Translations under genes and position numbers: made by a program
In this document: positions 51,676-64,000 of the stretch, piece after piece
How positions within the stretch are numbered: the stretch's first letter is position 1
Layout of the letters: every line of letters begins with the position of its first letter
From: Hormiphora californensis
Lineage: Eukaryota > Ctenophora > Tentaculata > Cydippida > Pleurobrachiidae
Length of the DNA: 64,000 nucleotides
Direction: 5' to 3'
Assembly: GCA_020137815.1 (NCBI GenBank)
Contig: CM035352.1
Coordinates: 5,356,159-5,420,158, forward strand
Notes under the pieces: generated by a model
What the model saw: the letters and a program-made list of their open reading frames with translations, nothing else
Database searches by the model: none
What the model was told of the DNA's origin: nothing

Positions 51676-54600
51676 ATCCATCTCTCTTCTTCTCCTCTCC
51701 AGTTCCTGTTACCAGCCTGACACTCAGGTCTTCTCTTACTACACCAGAGTTACAGAGAGGAAACATCCCTGAGGTATTTCAGAACGTAGCAGTCGAAGCT
51801 GGAGAAGGTAGGGTGGGAGTATAGGGGGGTCCGCCAGGGGGTTGGTTCAAAAGTAAGTTAGTCAAAACGTGGCAATGATAGATCCTCGTCCAGTATCTTG
51901 TTCTTGTGTTTCAAGGCCTGGCCTGGCCTTGGGAGGGGGACTCTTGGATGTATGTCACTAGGCTTATACTAATTCTGTATGTTTAATAAAACAGCTACTG
52001 GGGCCTGGTATATATTCAGTTTCCTCCTCTTAGGACAAACCACTCTCTCTCCCTCTCGGCTCTCTCCACCCTCTCTCGCACACTCCATCGCTGCTCGCCT
52101 TTCTCCGACTCTGCTTCTCTCTCTCTCGATCTACTCTCCTCTCTCTCTTCTCTCTCTCTCTCTCTCCTCTGGTTTGTGCCGTACTGCCAGGGTACCAGTG
52201 CGGGAGCTGCTGCAGTAGTAGAACAGCAAGGTAAGGGTGGGGGCCAGGGGGGCAGAAAAATCATTCGGCCGGTTTTAAAAGGATGCTCATTTAAAGGGTT
52301 TAAATCAACCCCAATATTTTTTGGGTTTTGGACGTTACCCCACGATCTCCCTGTATTTTAGTGTTCACGGTGTTATCCTTCCCAGGTTCGTATTGGTGAG
52401 ATGTATAAAGGAGAGGAGTCAGACCCTGCAATGCCCCGGGAGGAACTTGTCAGTGCTATTCATACTCACATATCATCGCCGGCAAACAACGAGAGTATTC
52501 AGGACTCGGTAAGAACAAGGAACCAAGTAAACAGCCAATCAGAAACCTTTTTTTTTTTCCGGTTGGTTATAGCCAAAGGGGGGGGGTTTTTCCGTTCGGT
52601 CGGGTTTTTTGGGAAAAAATGCAAAAATTTTTAAAAAAACCCCGCAATTAAAATTTTAAAAAAATACCTCTTGGCTTTGGGTTTTAAATCCTCTCCCATT
52701 TTTTTTTTCGGCTGAAAATTGCCCCGCATTTTCCCAAAAAACCCCTTTTTTTCCCCATAAACACTGCTTGGCAAGTAAAGGTTTTTAAACTACCTACTCC
52801 TCCAGTTATTTGGTTTACTCGGCTACGAATCATTCGACCTCATCGCCACTATCCTTCAAAATCGTGCTGTTATTCGTGCCCCCAGTGGGTTCGATGTCTT
52901 CGTAGAGGAGGAGTTAAGAGCACCACCACCACCCCACTTTAAACAGGAGAGGGGTCCCTCAGTTACACACCAGGTTGGTGGGTAGTATAATACTAGAGAG
53001 GTAACAGGGTTGTAAATACCACCAAAGGGTGATGCTGGCAGATACAATTTGTGATGTGCTCATATTGTAATCTGTTGAGGGACATGTAAATTGTAAGGAT
53101 AGTGTGGTAAAAACTCACACAACTCTCCTGTCCCCGTTTCTCTCTCTCGATGTGTGTGTTGTGTTAACTGTAAGGAGGGTGTATGTGTAAAAAGGGGGGA
53201 AGTGCTCTTTTCCGTGTGTCTGACACCAGTGTGTCCATCTCTCTTTACAATAATCGACTCACTTGAAAATATATGTGGAATACCTTACTCTCGTTAATTA
53301 AGCTCGCATATTTCAAGAAACTTTTAAATAAGAAACTTTTTTTCTAGGAAACTACAGGTGTAAGCAATCCAAAAACAAAAAGAATTTCTTCTTTATCAAG
53401 AAACTAAACAAGTTAGGGGTGTTCTATTTTGTTGTGGTGTCTCTGAATTGTGTGATCTACATTAATAATAATAATAACTAAGTTTATATTCCGCCCATAT
53501 CCGACAGGGACAGAGCAGCGAAACTGCTGCTGTCACTGAAGGATGATCTGAACGGTTAATATACTGGTAAGACCTCGCCAACTTATCCCTAATAGAACAA
53601 AAAATAATAAAGAAAAATTACACCGGCTCACATTACTATCGGCTCACATAACTATCGGTGACTGATTACATAACAGACTGAGTTAGAGTCCTGGAACTCT
53701 CAAAAAATGATATAAAAGTCCGTATATTGGAACACAGAAAAACACTCGTGCTATGAAAAACCCCAATTTATGCTTCACACTTCTGCTCGCCACGAGCTTA
53801 AATACAGAAAAATAATTAAAAACGGGTACCAGCTAGAGCACATACCTCAGCAAAGTTTCTTATAAAAAAGTTTCTTACTAAAGCGTTTCTTAAAAAACGA
53901 GAGTAAGGTATATGCGAGTGGTATTCTTGACAAGACTATACGGTGCATTTGTTAAACAGGAAGAAGATAGGGGAGAAAGGGAGATAACTTTACAGCAGGA
54001 ACCGACCGGACCAAGTAAACAACCAATCAGAGCTCGTTATTTAGGTCACGTGACTGGATATCAGCCAATCAGGGACCAGTATTTCCTGATTCGGTCGGTT
54101 CCTGCTTTACAGATAACCAGAAACGTGTGGAAACAGTTGGGATGTTGTCTGGATAAATGTATTTTAATTAAAGTCGGAAGTCCCTCTGTTTGAAGTCCCT
54201 CTGGTTAACAGTGATGCAACATTAGCACTCCTTATCCCTAGGTAAATATCCTAACGGAGCGAGAGAAGATCTGGATGAAACAGATACGAAAAGAGGAAAG
54301 AAGGTTGAAGAAGGAGGCGAATAGTAACAATGGTCAAAATAGGCATCTATTTAATCCCGAGTTATTGCGAGAACAAAGGTACATCTCCCCTATATCTCTC
54401 AGATACCCTGGGGTGGGGAGCAGCTACCCACACTCTCTTGTTAACGAGAACTGTATTTACTGATCGAGTCTTCTAATTCTTCGGTGAAACAGAGGGTGTA
54501 GCCAGACAAACTATTGAGGTGTATTAATATCAAATGTTACAGGGAGTACGCCCTAATGACGGCCAACATGGTACCAGCCCTGCAGCCCCGTACACCAGTT

Positions 54601-57600
54601 AACCCTGAGTTACCCTTCGTGTTTGATACTCGGATGGATATCAAACAGACAGCTGCCTATATTCTAGGTAGGGACTATAATACCCAGTCTGGAGGGGGGG
54701 GGGTAGTTCTTTATTGCTTGTTGGCAGCGAGAAACAAAATGTTATTTGATATCTCTGACACAAGAGAAACAACCATCCTCCGTCTCATCAGGTGTAAAGG
54801 TGACCCTTCCCAGCGATGCGTTTCACGTATCAAAACCTGGTCACGAGGAACACACCATTCCAGCCACCAGTGTAAACCCACCTGAGTGGACTGATGAGTA
54901 TAAGAACATATCAGATCTGGATCAAATCGGACAAGTGGCATTCAAGGGTGTAAAACGGGTAGGTTATCTTTCTCAAACCAAAACCAAATCTCTATCTGTG
55001 GGCTCTCTATCCATCTTTCTATCTATCTTTTTTCTCTCGTCCCTCGACTACCTCTACTCACTTGGTTACGAAGTTACCCCTTGCCAGCACGCGCGAAGGT
55101 CGCCCGGCGACCTGAGCTAGGGGTTACAGAAGCGGTTTGATTCACTTCAAAAATTAATAGCTCCTCAACCACTCAATGAAAATGCACCAAATTTTGGTAT
55201 TCCCCACCAAATTGTCTGACAATTACAATTCTGTACTCATATTTGAAAAATTATCTCCGGAACCTTGGTTTTAAGATCAGTTTTAGGTGTTAATGATGAA
55301 ATTTTTTTTTGAAAAAGTAGGTCAGGTATGCTTAACATCATATTAAAGATCGTGGCAAAGTTTGAAGTTTCTATCTTCAAAGGTCTGGCCATCAAAATTA
55401 AAAAGGTCTTGAAGTTGGACCATTTGTACAAAATATGTTGTAACTCAACTTCTACTTTGCCAAATTAAACCTGGTTTGAAACACTGAACTGCTAATCTAT
55501 CCCTCGGAATACGGACGAAGTTTGAAACCGCCAGCTCTATTGACCGCTCTGCAATACTTGTTTGTGTCAAAGAAATCAGGAAAGTAACAAGATTTGGTCT
55601 CGGTGTCGACCTGTGCGCGGCTCAGACCCCTAAGCTAGAACTATGTAGTGTAGACTACAACTTTTCAGTGCTCAGTATAACGTTTTGAGCGCGTTATGAA
55701 AATAGGGCAAGCGGTTCTGATACCTCTAAACAGAGTGTGAGGTGTCTTCGATACCAATCTACTCACTCAATCACCTTCTTTGTTTCCTCTTGTGTAAATT
55801 CTGATGATTGTGACAGTGACACGCGGAATAGGAGCAGCAACACAGTAGTGCCTGCGCGCACTGAACATTCTGTAACGCGCTAAGTCGACACTCAATGTAA
55901 AGTACATCAAGTTACGACTCTTGGGGACACTACTCCTCTCTTTTTCCCTACACACAGAAATCACACTAATCAATCACACACCTATACACCCATAATTACC
56001 ATCAATATTTCAGTTAAACCGAATCCAAAGTATTGTGTTTGACACCGCCTACGACTCCAATGAAAACCTTCTGATATGTGCACCTACGGGGGCGGGTAAA
56101 ACCAATGTGGCCCTTCTCACCGTCTGCAAGCTAATCCGGAACAACGTGGAGAATGGTGTCGTACAGAGGAACAAGTTCAAGGTTAGATCATCAGATGGAA
56201 TTGTTAAAATAGAGAGGGGGGTTTAGATCATCATCTTAATCTGCGCTTTGGTGGGAAATAAATAATATATTATAAAATGGAATACTAATTTTAGGTGCTG
56301 GCATATTTTGTCATATTGCACTGTACACTTAGTGTTTGATACATGTGCCACATGCAAACACACCATGTACCACAATCACACAAACACCTTTCAGATTGTA
56401 TACGTCACTCCCATGAAAGCCCTGGCTGCGGAAATGACTAAAACATTCAGCAAGAAGCTTTCTGCTCTGGGGATCACTGTCAAGGAGTTAACTGGGGACA
56501 TGCAGCTTACAAAACAGGAGATTAGTCAGACTCAGATGTTGGTAGTTACACCAGAGAAATGGGATGTTGTAACTAGAAAGAGTACTGGGGATACTGGACT
56601 TAGTCAACTTGTCCGGTTACTTATAATAGGTAACCTCGACCAAAACGCGGAGTTTTTACGTCAGCCGACCCGAAACCGGATTAAATTTTGCCACCCGCTG
56701 GTCTCAGGGCCTCAAAATATGTCAAAATATGTCTGAATTGTCATTTGGGGTCATTTAGACCTTTTAATTGCATGTAATTACCCTTTAATTACATGTAATT
56801 ACATTTTAATTACATGTAATTACTTCCAATTACATTCCAATTACTTCAGCACCTCGAGAGCTTTCGAACGCACCCTAGAACACCTTTCTACTCCTTCTAA
56901 TTACCGAGTTCTGTATACCCCTTATTTTGACTGTTTTTCGCGTCCTACCCCTTATAGGTTTGGGTATGGCCATCGCCACACCCCCTATACGTCGCGGGAC
57001 CTCGAGACCTTTCCAACGAGCCATAGAACACCTCTCTACTACTTCAGGGGGCTTCAAAACTTTCACTCTAAAAATATCTATGGTTTATGGTTTATGGTTT
57101 ACCTCGACCAAAACGCGGAGTTTTTACGTCAGCCGACCCGAAACCGGATTAAATTTTGCCACCCGCTGGTCTCAGGGCCTCCAAATATGTCAAAATATGT
57201 CTGAATTGTCATTTGGGGTCATTTAGACCTTGTAATTACATGTAATTACCCTTTAATTACATGTAATTACATTTTAATTACATGTAATTACTTCCAATTA
57301 CATTCCAATTACTTCAGCACCTCAAGAGCTTTCGAACGCACCCTAGAACACCTTTCTACTCCTTCTAATTGCCGAGTTCTGTATACCCCTTATTTTGACT
57401 GTTTTTCGCGTCCTACCCCTTATAGGTTTGGGTATGGCCATCGCCACACCCCCTATACGTCGCGGGACCTCGAGACCTTTCCAACGAGCCATAGAACACC
57501 TCTCTACTACTTCAGGGGGCTTCAAAACTTTCACTCTAAAAATATCTATGGTTATGGTTTTATGGTTTATGGTTTTATGGTTTTTTTTTCATCTGGTATT

Positions 57601-60600
57601 AAGGGCCTGTCGGCTCGGCCCCGTTGTTTTAGTTTTAGGGGGGATGTTTTAGGGGGGATGGGTTGAGTTTGGGTTATATTCGGGTCGGGGGGCCTTGCCA
57701 GGCCCCGAATGGTTTATGGTTTATGGTTTTTTTTTCATCTGGTATTAAGGGCCTGTCGGCTCGGCCCCGTTGTTTTAGTTTTAGGGGGGATGTTTTAGGG
57801 GGGATGGGTTGAGTTTGGGTTATATTCGGGTCGGGGGGCCTTGCCAGGCCCCGAATGGGTGTTAGATCACTTAAATCAAAGATTCACACCTCTTTCTCGA
57901 AATACATGGCCTACCATCCCCTGCCTAGCCTGCTAACACCTGTCTCCCAACCCCTGCCCCTAAATACCACCACTAACAATCCTCTCACTCTAGACGAGGT
58001 GCATCTACTGCACGAAGACAGGGGTTCTGTAATTGAGACCCTGGTCGCCAGGACTCTCCGACAAGTGGAGAGTAGTCAGCAGATGTGCCGTATTGTTGGT
58101 CTCTCAGCCACTCTACCCAATTATATCGATGTAGCTACTTTCCTCAAGGTTGGTTGGTTAGTCCATCTCTGTTCTTTATCTTATCTCATATTTTCTTGAG
58201 CTTGATTGCACCAATAATAACGGGTGACAACTAAAAATTGTTACTAATTTAAAACAGCTGTAGAATTTTTCCCTTTTGAGATACAGCTTCGGGCCAGTGA
58301 TAGAACGATTTTTCAGACAATTTTGAATCATGATAACATAACGGCGATGACTAAAACGTTCATTCTCATAGCGATATCGGATCATTTCCTCTTGCCCCAC
58401 CAAAGCATATAGTACGGAGATTTGAAATTTCTATGTTATCAGAAACGACCTTCCCGATGAGATAGAATTCTCATAATTGGAAGTCTGGTTGTTCATGCCA
58501 TAACCAACATAACTGCCAAGTTTGAAGATTTTGGCTGATTAGGAAGTTGGGTTTCCACGGTCATTAATGTTTCGAGAGATGTCGAAATGGCGATTTCTCA
58601 AATTACCTGTAAACTACGCTTTGTTACAGAAGATTCTGATCAGGAATTGAGATTTATGAAGTTTGAAGCAAAGTTAATTTCGTTCAAAATTGTCTGAAAA
58701 ATCATTCTATCACTGTCCCGAAGCTGTATTTCGACTAGAACAGGCGCTAGAGGTGCTAGAAAAACGTGTAGATTTCACGGACTATATACTTTGGTGGGGC
58801 AAGAGGAAATGATCCGATATCGCTATGAGAATGAACGTTTTAGTCATCGCCGTTATGTTTTTCTGATTCAAAATTGTCTGAAAAATCGTTCTATCACTGG
58901 CCCGAAGCTGTATCTCAAAAGGGAAAAATTCTACAGCTGTTTTAAATTAGTAACAATTTTTAGTTGTCACCCGTTACAAGTTTCATCCCTCACTACTACC
59001 CCAGGTTAACGTGTACAAGGGGTTGTTTTTCTTTGACGGCAGGTTCCGTCCCGTGCCTCTGGAGCAGACCTTTGTAGGCGTAAAGGGAACAAACAAGTTC
59101 AAAACAAGGGAGAATATGGATCAGGTGTGTTATGAGAAAGTTCTGGATAGCATAAAGAAGGGTAACCAGGTGCTGGTGTTTGTTCACTCCCGGAATGGGA
59201 CCCTCAAGACAGCGGAGAAGCTGAGGGAGATAGCACAGACTGAGGACACCTTAGATCTCTTCACCCCTGTAGAACATCCCAAATACCAAGAGTGAGTGTT
59301 TATAATGGGGGAGGGTGCTCTTGTTTTCTGTCCTGCGTACTAGGCATTACGGAGGTGGTGGGGAGGTGGGTGATACTTATTACTTCTAGATTTCCAAATA
59401 ACAGATCCCCTCCTCTCCTCTCTCAGTGGTCTAAAGAAGTTGACCCGGTCCTCCCAAAAGAAGCTGAACTACCTCTACAGAGATGGGTTCAGTATTCACC
59501 ACGCTGGTCTACCACGGGTTGATAGGAATGTGGTGGAACAACTATTTAATGATGGTCTAATTAAGGTGTTGGTGTGTACTGCCACACTGGCATGGGGTGT
59601 CAACCTGCCTGCACACACTGTTATTATAAAGGGTATGTTATTGTTGTTGTTGTTGTCATAGAGATCAGATAGCATCTTCCCTCATAAAGTGGACATGTTT
59701 AGGGTTGATCCCCCCCCCCCCCCCCGGTTGATCCCATGATATTTTAGGAACGGAGTACTATGATGCCAGTAAGGGAGAGTTTGTTGACATTGGAATCCTG
59801 GATGTCTTCCAGATATTCGGGCGTGCTGGTCGTCCCCAGTTTGATACCTCTGGACATGGCATCATCATTACTGCACAGGACAAACTGCACAAGTACCTGA
59901 TGCTGGTAACCCAGCAACATCCCATCGAATCACAGTTCACTAAATCAATGGAGGATAACCTGAACGCTGAAATCTGTCTGGGGACGGTGAGTTGTGTGTG
60001 TGTTGGTAGTGATTAGTGAACCCCACAGGTCAGACTCTCTTATTCATTATGGTAGAGCTGTTTACTCACTGGTCTATTTGAGAAATAAAATACCAAGTAT
60101 TTTGGATGAATTGGGGGGGACGACATGTTAATTGTTAATAAATCACCTCTTTTTTTCGATTTTGTTAATTAACGTTAATTAACAAAATTAACAAAGTTAA
60201 CAAATCAGCAAAGACTGTTCTTATTGGTTGATAATACGACTTTAACTGGTTTAATTTTATAGTTTAATGACTTTTCTAACACATATATACCCAAACAAGG
60301 CCTCTTCCGATAACCAAAGTCCGACATACATGTTTTTTGGCTCAAAATCGATAAAAATCCAAAAGTTACAAATATTTCAATTTAGCGTATAAAATCTCAC
60401 TTTAACGTGATTTTTTCATTGATAATCGATTCTTTGAACGAAAGAAGATGATGTACAACGTTTCTGTCGGAAAAAGAAACAAAATATTTCCAAAATCAAT
60501 TTTTGGTCAAAAATTGAAAATTTGCTTCGCTACAAATCCTTGTGTTTTTTTTAGAAAAATTGATTTTTGGGATATTTTTGTTTTATGGTAAATTCATGAG

Positions 60601-63600
60601 TCTTATTTAGTTTTTAGGGTTAAAAAAAGTGGATTAGGGTCAATTGACTTCAATTGCGGTTTAGTTTGGCTAGTTTTTATTAAAATTTACACAGAGGAAC
60701 AAATCGCTGTAAAAAAGCCGTAGTAGAGGTAGTGGTGGTGTGTAAATCGTGCAGAAGGAACATCTTTGCTCGCATAACAAGTGTTAAATACCAAAAACAC
60801 GTGCTAAAGGTGATTTAGATGGCATAAATGGCATTTGTTAACGTTTGTTAACTTTTTGTTAATTTTGTTAATAAATCACCTGTTTTCTCGATGTTAATAT
60901 TAACAAAGTTAACAAAATTAACATGTCGCACCCCCCGATGAATTCCTTTTTTATATTCTCACCATGTCACGTTTGTAGGTTGGGTCGGTAGACGAGGCTA
61001 TCCAGTGGTTGAAGTATACCTACATGTGGGTTCGGATGCAGAGAGACCCTATTATATACGGAATAACAGGGAAGATGAGGGAAAAGGATCCTGATCTACA
61101 CCAGGTAACAGAGGCTCAACTCTATCAACTACCAGAGTCTGGTAACCAGACCCTTTTTTACCAATGGAATGCGGGACGATGGGGGATGTATCTATCAATG
61201 GTACTAATTATTAATTAGTTTAACTAGTAATTAAACTAAACTCTCTTCTACCAGCACCTGAGGATGTTGATTACAAAGACAGCTCTGACCCTGGACAAGT
61301 GTCGGATGATCCGATATAATCCCGACACAGAGACTCTCTCTGCCACTGACCTGGGTCGGACAGCTAGCAACTTCTACATTAAACATCCCACTATCGAGCA
61401 CTTTAATGACACATTCAAACCTGAACTAGTTGAAAGTGAGCTGTTGGGATGTGTTAGCAAGGCTGATGAATTCGCTCAGCTCAAGGTACTACATTTTTAT
61501 TTTGTCAGTTTCTTTATTCATCTCTGTGTATGACATTTTACACTGTACAGATGACAGATGTGTTCCAGTCACACCTATATGACATGTCATATATTAACGT
61601 ACACGCTTTATTTCTGCTTAATTTGTTGTTGGTTGTCCGGCGTGACGGAATGCAGCCCATTTTCTCAGCTAAATTCATCAATTTCAGTCTCAATAGTAAC
61701 CAATACAGTAACCATGATAGTAACCAACCATCCCAATTACAGGTCCAAGAGGAGGAGGGAGTGGAGTTGAAGGATTTGTTCAACGAGCAACGTTACAATG
61801 TACTGGGTGGCACAGAAAATGTGTACGGCAAAGTGAACATCCTCCTTCAAGCTTACATCTCACAATGCAACATCCAGAGCTTCTCTCTCCTTTCCGATTC
61901 GCTCTACGTTGCACAGGTATAACAGGCTTCTAATACAAATTTGGAGTAAAATTGGAACAAAATGGCGGTAACTCAGTAGCCCCAATATCTCCCTTCTAAT
62001 CTCCTCCTATTTTCAGAACGGAAGTAGGATAATAAGGGCTATGTTTGACATAGCAATACACCGTGGCTACCCCCTTGCTGCTGCCCGGCTTCTCAACCTC
62101 TCTAAAATGATGAACCACAGAATCTGGGATGAAGACACACCCCTCCGTCAATTCGGCACCGCTCTCCCCTTCAATGTTTACGATCGATTGGAGCGCCTCC
62201 GACTCTCCCTCGACAAGCTCCGGGAGATGCCTGGTCGAGAGATAGGGCACATGTTACATCACGTTAATGTGGGTGATCGTGTCAAGGAACACGTGGAATA
62301 CATTCCCCACGTAGCACTGGACATCCTGGTTCAGCCTGTTACTGCTACTGTGTTAAAAGTGGAGCTGACCATTACCCCCCAGTTTGTGTGGAGTGACAGG
62401 TGGCATGGTAAGGCGGGTGGTGTCCCCTGGTGGATATGGGTTGAAGACCCTAACAACCACGACCACATCTACCACAACGAGTATTTCAACCTGCAAAAGA
62501 AACATGTGGTACACGGTGAATCCCAGAAGATATCATTCTCAATGCCCCTGATAGACCGGGACAACACATGTTATATTGTGAAGTGTGTCTCAGATCACTG
62601 GTTGGGAGCTGAGACCAGTGAAGTGGTGAATGTTAAGGGTATTATAGTCCCTCAAGACCATGTTCCACACACCCAACTACTGGATCTCCAACCCATACCA
62701 GCTAGTATCATGCCGACACCAGAACTCCGTCGTTACTTCAAGTTTACCCACTTCAACCCGGTCCAAACCCAAGTATTCCATACCCTCTTCCACTCTGATG
62801 AGAATGTCCTACTTGGTGCACCTACTGGGTCTGGTAAAACTGTGGCTGCTGAGTTGGCCATGTTCCGGGTGTTCACCAAGTATCCCCGGGACAAGTGTGT
62901 TTACATAGCACCCCTCAAAGCCCTGGTCCGGGAGAGGATGAAGGATTGGGGTGACAGGATAGGAAGGGTCCTTGGGAAGAAGATCGTGGAGCTAACAGGT
63001 GATGTTGTACCATGATATGAAGGCTGTGGTAGCGGCTGATATTATTGTCACAACCCCTGAGAAATGGGATGGAATATCAAGGTCGTGGCAAAACAGGAAG
63101 TATGTACAGAGTGTCCGAGGTTGTTGGTGATTGATGAGATTACACCTGCTGGGCTAATGATCGTGGCCCCGTTCTAGAGGTGATAGTTAGCAGGACCAAC
63201 TTTATCAGTTCTCACACAGAACAGCAAGTTAGGGTGGTCGGTCTCAGCACAGCGCTGGCTAACGCTGGGGACCTTGGTAGTTGGCTGAATATCTCTAATG
63301 CGGGCATGTTCAATTTCAAGCCATCAGTCCGTCCTGTTCCCTTGGAAACGCATCTCAGTGGGTTCCCGGGGCAACACTACTGTCCCAGAATGGCAACCAT
63401 GAACAAACCGGCTTACAACGACATACGAATGTACAGTAAAGAGAAACCAGTTCTGATCTTCGTGGCGTCACGACGTCAGACCCGTCTAACTGCATACGAT
63501 TTGATATCACACGCAGCAGCAGACGATCCTAAACAGTGGCTGCATGATATCGGGGATCTAGAGTTGGAGAACCACATCTCGACAGTAGGGGATCAGAACC

Positions 63601-64000
63601 TGAAACATTGCCTACAGTTTGGTATCGGACTTCACCACGCTGGTCTACAGGAGAGTGACAGGGCTCTGGTTGAGATGCTGTTTACAGAGAGGAAGATCCA
63701 GTTGTTGGTTGCTACGGCAACGTTAGCATGGGGTGTTAACCTTCCTGCACATCTGGTTATCATCAAAGGTATGTTGTTGGTTCTAGATCACTAGAGAGTC
63801 ACACCCTGGACCCCTTCATAATAAGTTGACCACCACATCTGAATTAGGAAGTTGACCATTCTGATTTTCCAGGAACTGAGTACTACGATGGAAAAGTTAA
63901 CCGGTATGTGGATTTCCCAATTACTGATGTACTACAGATGATGGGAAGGGCAGGCAGGCCACAGTATGACACCCAGGGTATTGCTTGTGTGTACATTCAC
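50713..64000 (+). CDS. ASCC3: ASCC3 helicase, truncated at the window edge
   Basis: Exons: 50713-50868, 51158-51277, 51416-51556, 51703-51807 (frame break), possibly 52191-52230, 52386-52508, 52806-52973, 54242-54378, 54543-54667, 54792-54958, 56014-56181, 56395-56629, 57994-58148, 59005-59291, 59427-59632, 59748-59986, 60979-61104, 61255-61485, 61743-61916, 62017-63768, 63873-64000+. ASCC3 is a 3'-5' Ski2-like helicase (two cassettes, about 2,200 residues) that unwinds alkylated DNA with ALKBH3 and splits collided ribosomes in the ASC-1 complex. Cassette 1 shows [18 protein letters not shown] (split by an intron), [15 protein letters not shown] and [11 protein letters not shown] Sec63-type region follows (61743-62700). 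Cassette 2 shows [22 protein letters not shown] and [10 protein letters not shown]. Clustered indels at 63010-63165 break the frame over its DEIH box. The N-terminus ([11 protein letters not shown]) supports the chosen start. Confidence 0.93.
50978..51129. mobile_element. pogo/Tigger-type MITE in ASCC3 intron 1
   Basis: Termini CAGTCGGACCCCGATTTAGT and the inverse of CAGTCGGACTCCGATTTTGT are flanked by TA on both sides. Three internal CCCCGATTTAGTGGC segments form a short tandem series. The 152-bp length and lack of coding sequence make it a MITE related to 33001-33786. Confidence 0.8.
51604..51674. repeat. (CT)n microsatellite in an ASCC3 intron
   Basis: About 35 CT units with TT interruptions, directly upstream of the acceptor of the frame-broken exon at 51703. 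Confidence 0.95.
56633..57566. repeat. 468-bp tandem duplication in an ASCC3 intron
   Basis: Copy 1 (56633-57100) and copy 2 (57101-about 57566) are near identical, with a few substitutions and small indels. Each starts ACCTCGACCAAAACGCGGAG and ends in a TTTATGGTTT run. Copy 1 begins three bases past the splice donor. Confidence 0.93.
57582..57856. repeat. 146-bp direct repeat, two copies
   Basis: The two copies start at the TTTTTTTTCATCTGGTATT segment (about 57582 and 57728). Both end in a GC-rich hairpin (GGGGCCTTGCCAGGCCCC class), separated by TTTATGG repeats. The array adjoins the 468-bp duplication and ends about 140 bases before the DEVH exon. Confidence 0.9.
58218..58976. mobile_element. 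Foldback element in an ASCC3 intron, 196-bp arms
   Basis: The left arm 58218-58413 and right arm 58781-58976 are near-perfect inverses, with outer ends TAACGGGTGACAACTAAAAA and its complement. The loop is 367 bp and contains a partial third copy near 58690-58735. Both arms give the same outward ORF ([20 protein letters not shown]), which confirms identity. It lies in intron 58149-59004. Confidence 0.9.
60113..60936. mobile_element. 824-bp non-autonomous element, 8-bp target duplication
   Basis: The flanks carry an exact 8-bp duplication GATGAATT (60105-60112 and 60937-60944). The ends are inverted: GGGGGGGACGACATGTTAAT on the left, and the inverse of GGGGGGTGCGACATGTTAAT on the right. Further inward, TTAATAAATCACCT and GTTAACAAA segments repeat at both ends. 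An 8-bp duplication fits hAT-type insertion. No transposase frame is present. Confidence 0.85.

Noticed and set aside
61530-61922. Separate gene reading [15 protein letters not shown]
   Set aside because: It is intron sequence running into the ASCC3 exon 61743-61916 in the same frame.

Overview
The window is animal nuclear DNA. Every confident gene is split by short spliceosomal introns (about 60 bp to 1.4 kb, GT-AG), and the products are metazoan: a FAM149B-type ciliary protein, a rhodopsin-like receptor, a TTC9-type TPR protein, a CDK2AP/DOC1 protein and the ASCC3 helicase. Two adjacent BCCT (betaine/choline/carnitine type) carriers suggest a marine invertebrate that handles organic osmolytes. 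I cannot name the species; an early-branching marine animal is a guess. Long CT/GA microsatellites and numerous inverted-repeat elements fill the gaps between genes and many introns.

Layout. 1-14 kb: mostly repeats and foldback elements, a weak small ORF pair on the minus strand (3.9-4.3 kb), and splice-bounded fragments of an unrecognised plus-strand gene (5.5-8.8 kb). 14.0-18.2 kb: FAM149B-like gene (+), with an 0.8 kb near-perfect palindrome in one intron and a tandem array of RFX X-box motifs in the next. 20.4-25.4 kb and 27.0-30.7 kb: two head-to-tail BCCT carrier paralogues (-) with almost the same exon structure. 30.7-43.9 kb: no convincing gene; microsatellites, a mariner-like element and a pogo-like element. 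43.9-45.5 kb: three-exon GPCR (+). 45.7-48.2 kb: foldback elements, one split by a 5'-truncated LINE. 48.9-49.9 kb: TTC9-like and CDK2AP-like genes (+), only 79 bp apart. 50.7 kb to the right edge: ASCC3 (+), about 20 exons, running off the end inside the second helicase cassette.

The genes do not form an operon-like pathway. The one clear functional unit is the BCCT pair, where patches of near-identity inside otherwise diverged paralogues suggest gene conversion. The most interesting regulatory-looking structure is the X-box array inside a cilium-associated gene. Two stretches (about 39.1-39.47 kb and 52.54-52.76 kb) look like low-quality consensus sequence. ASCC3 also has reading-frame breaks that may be sequence errors, so frame-dependent claims near those positions need checking.
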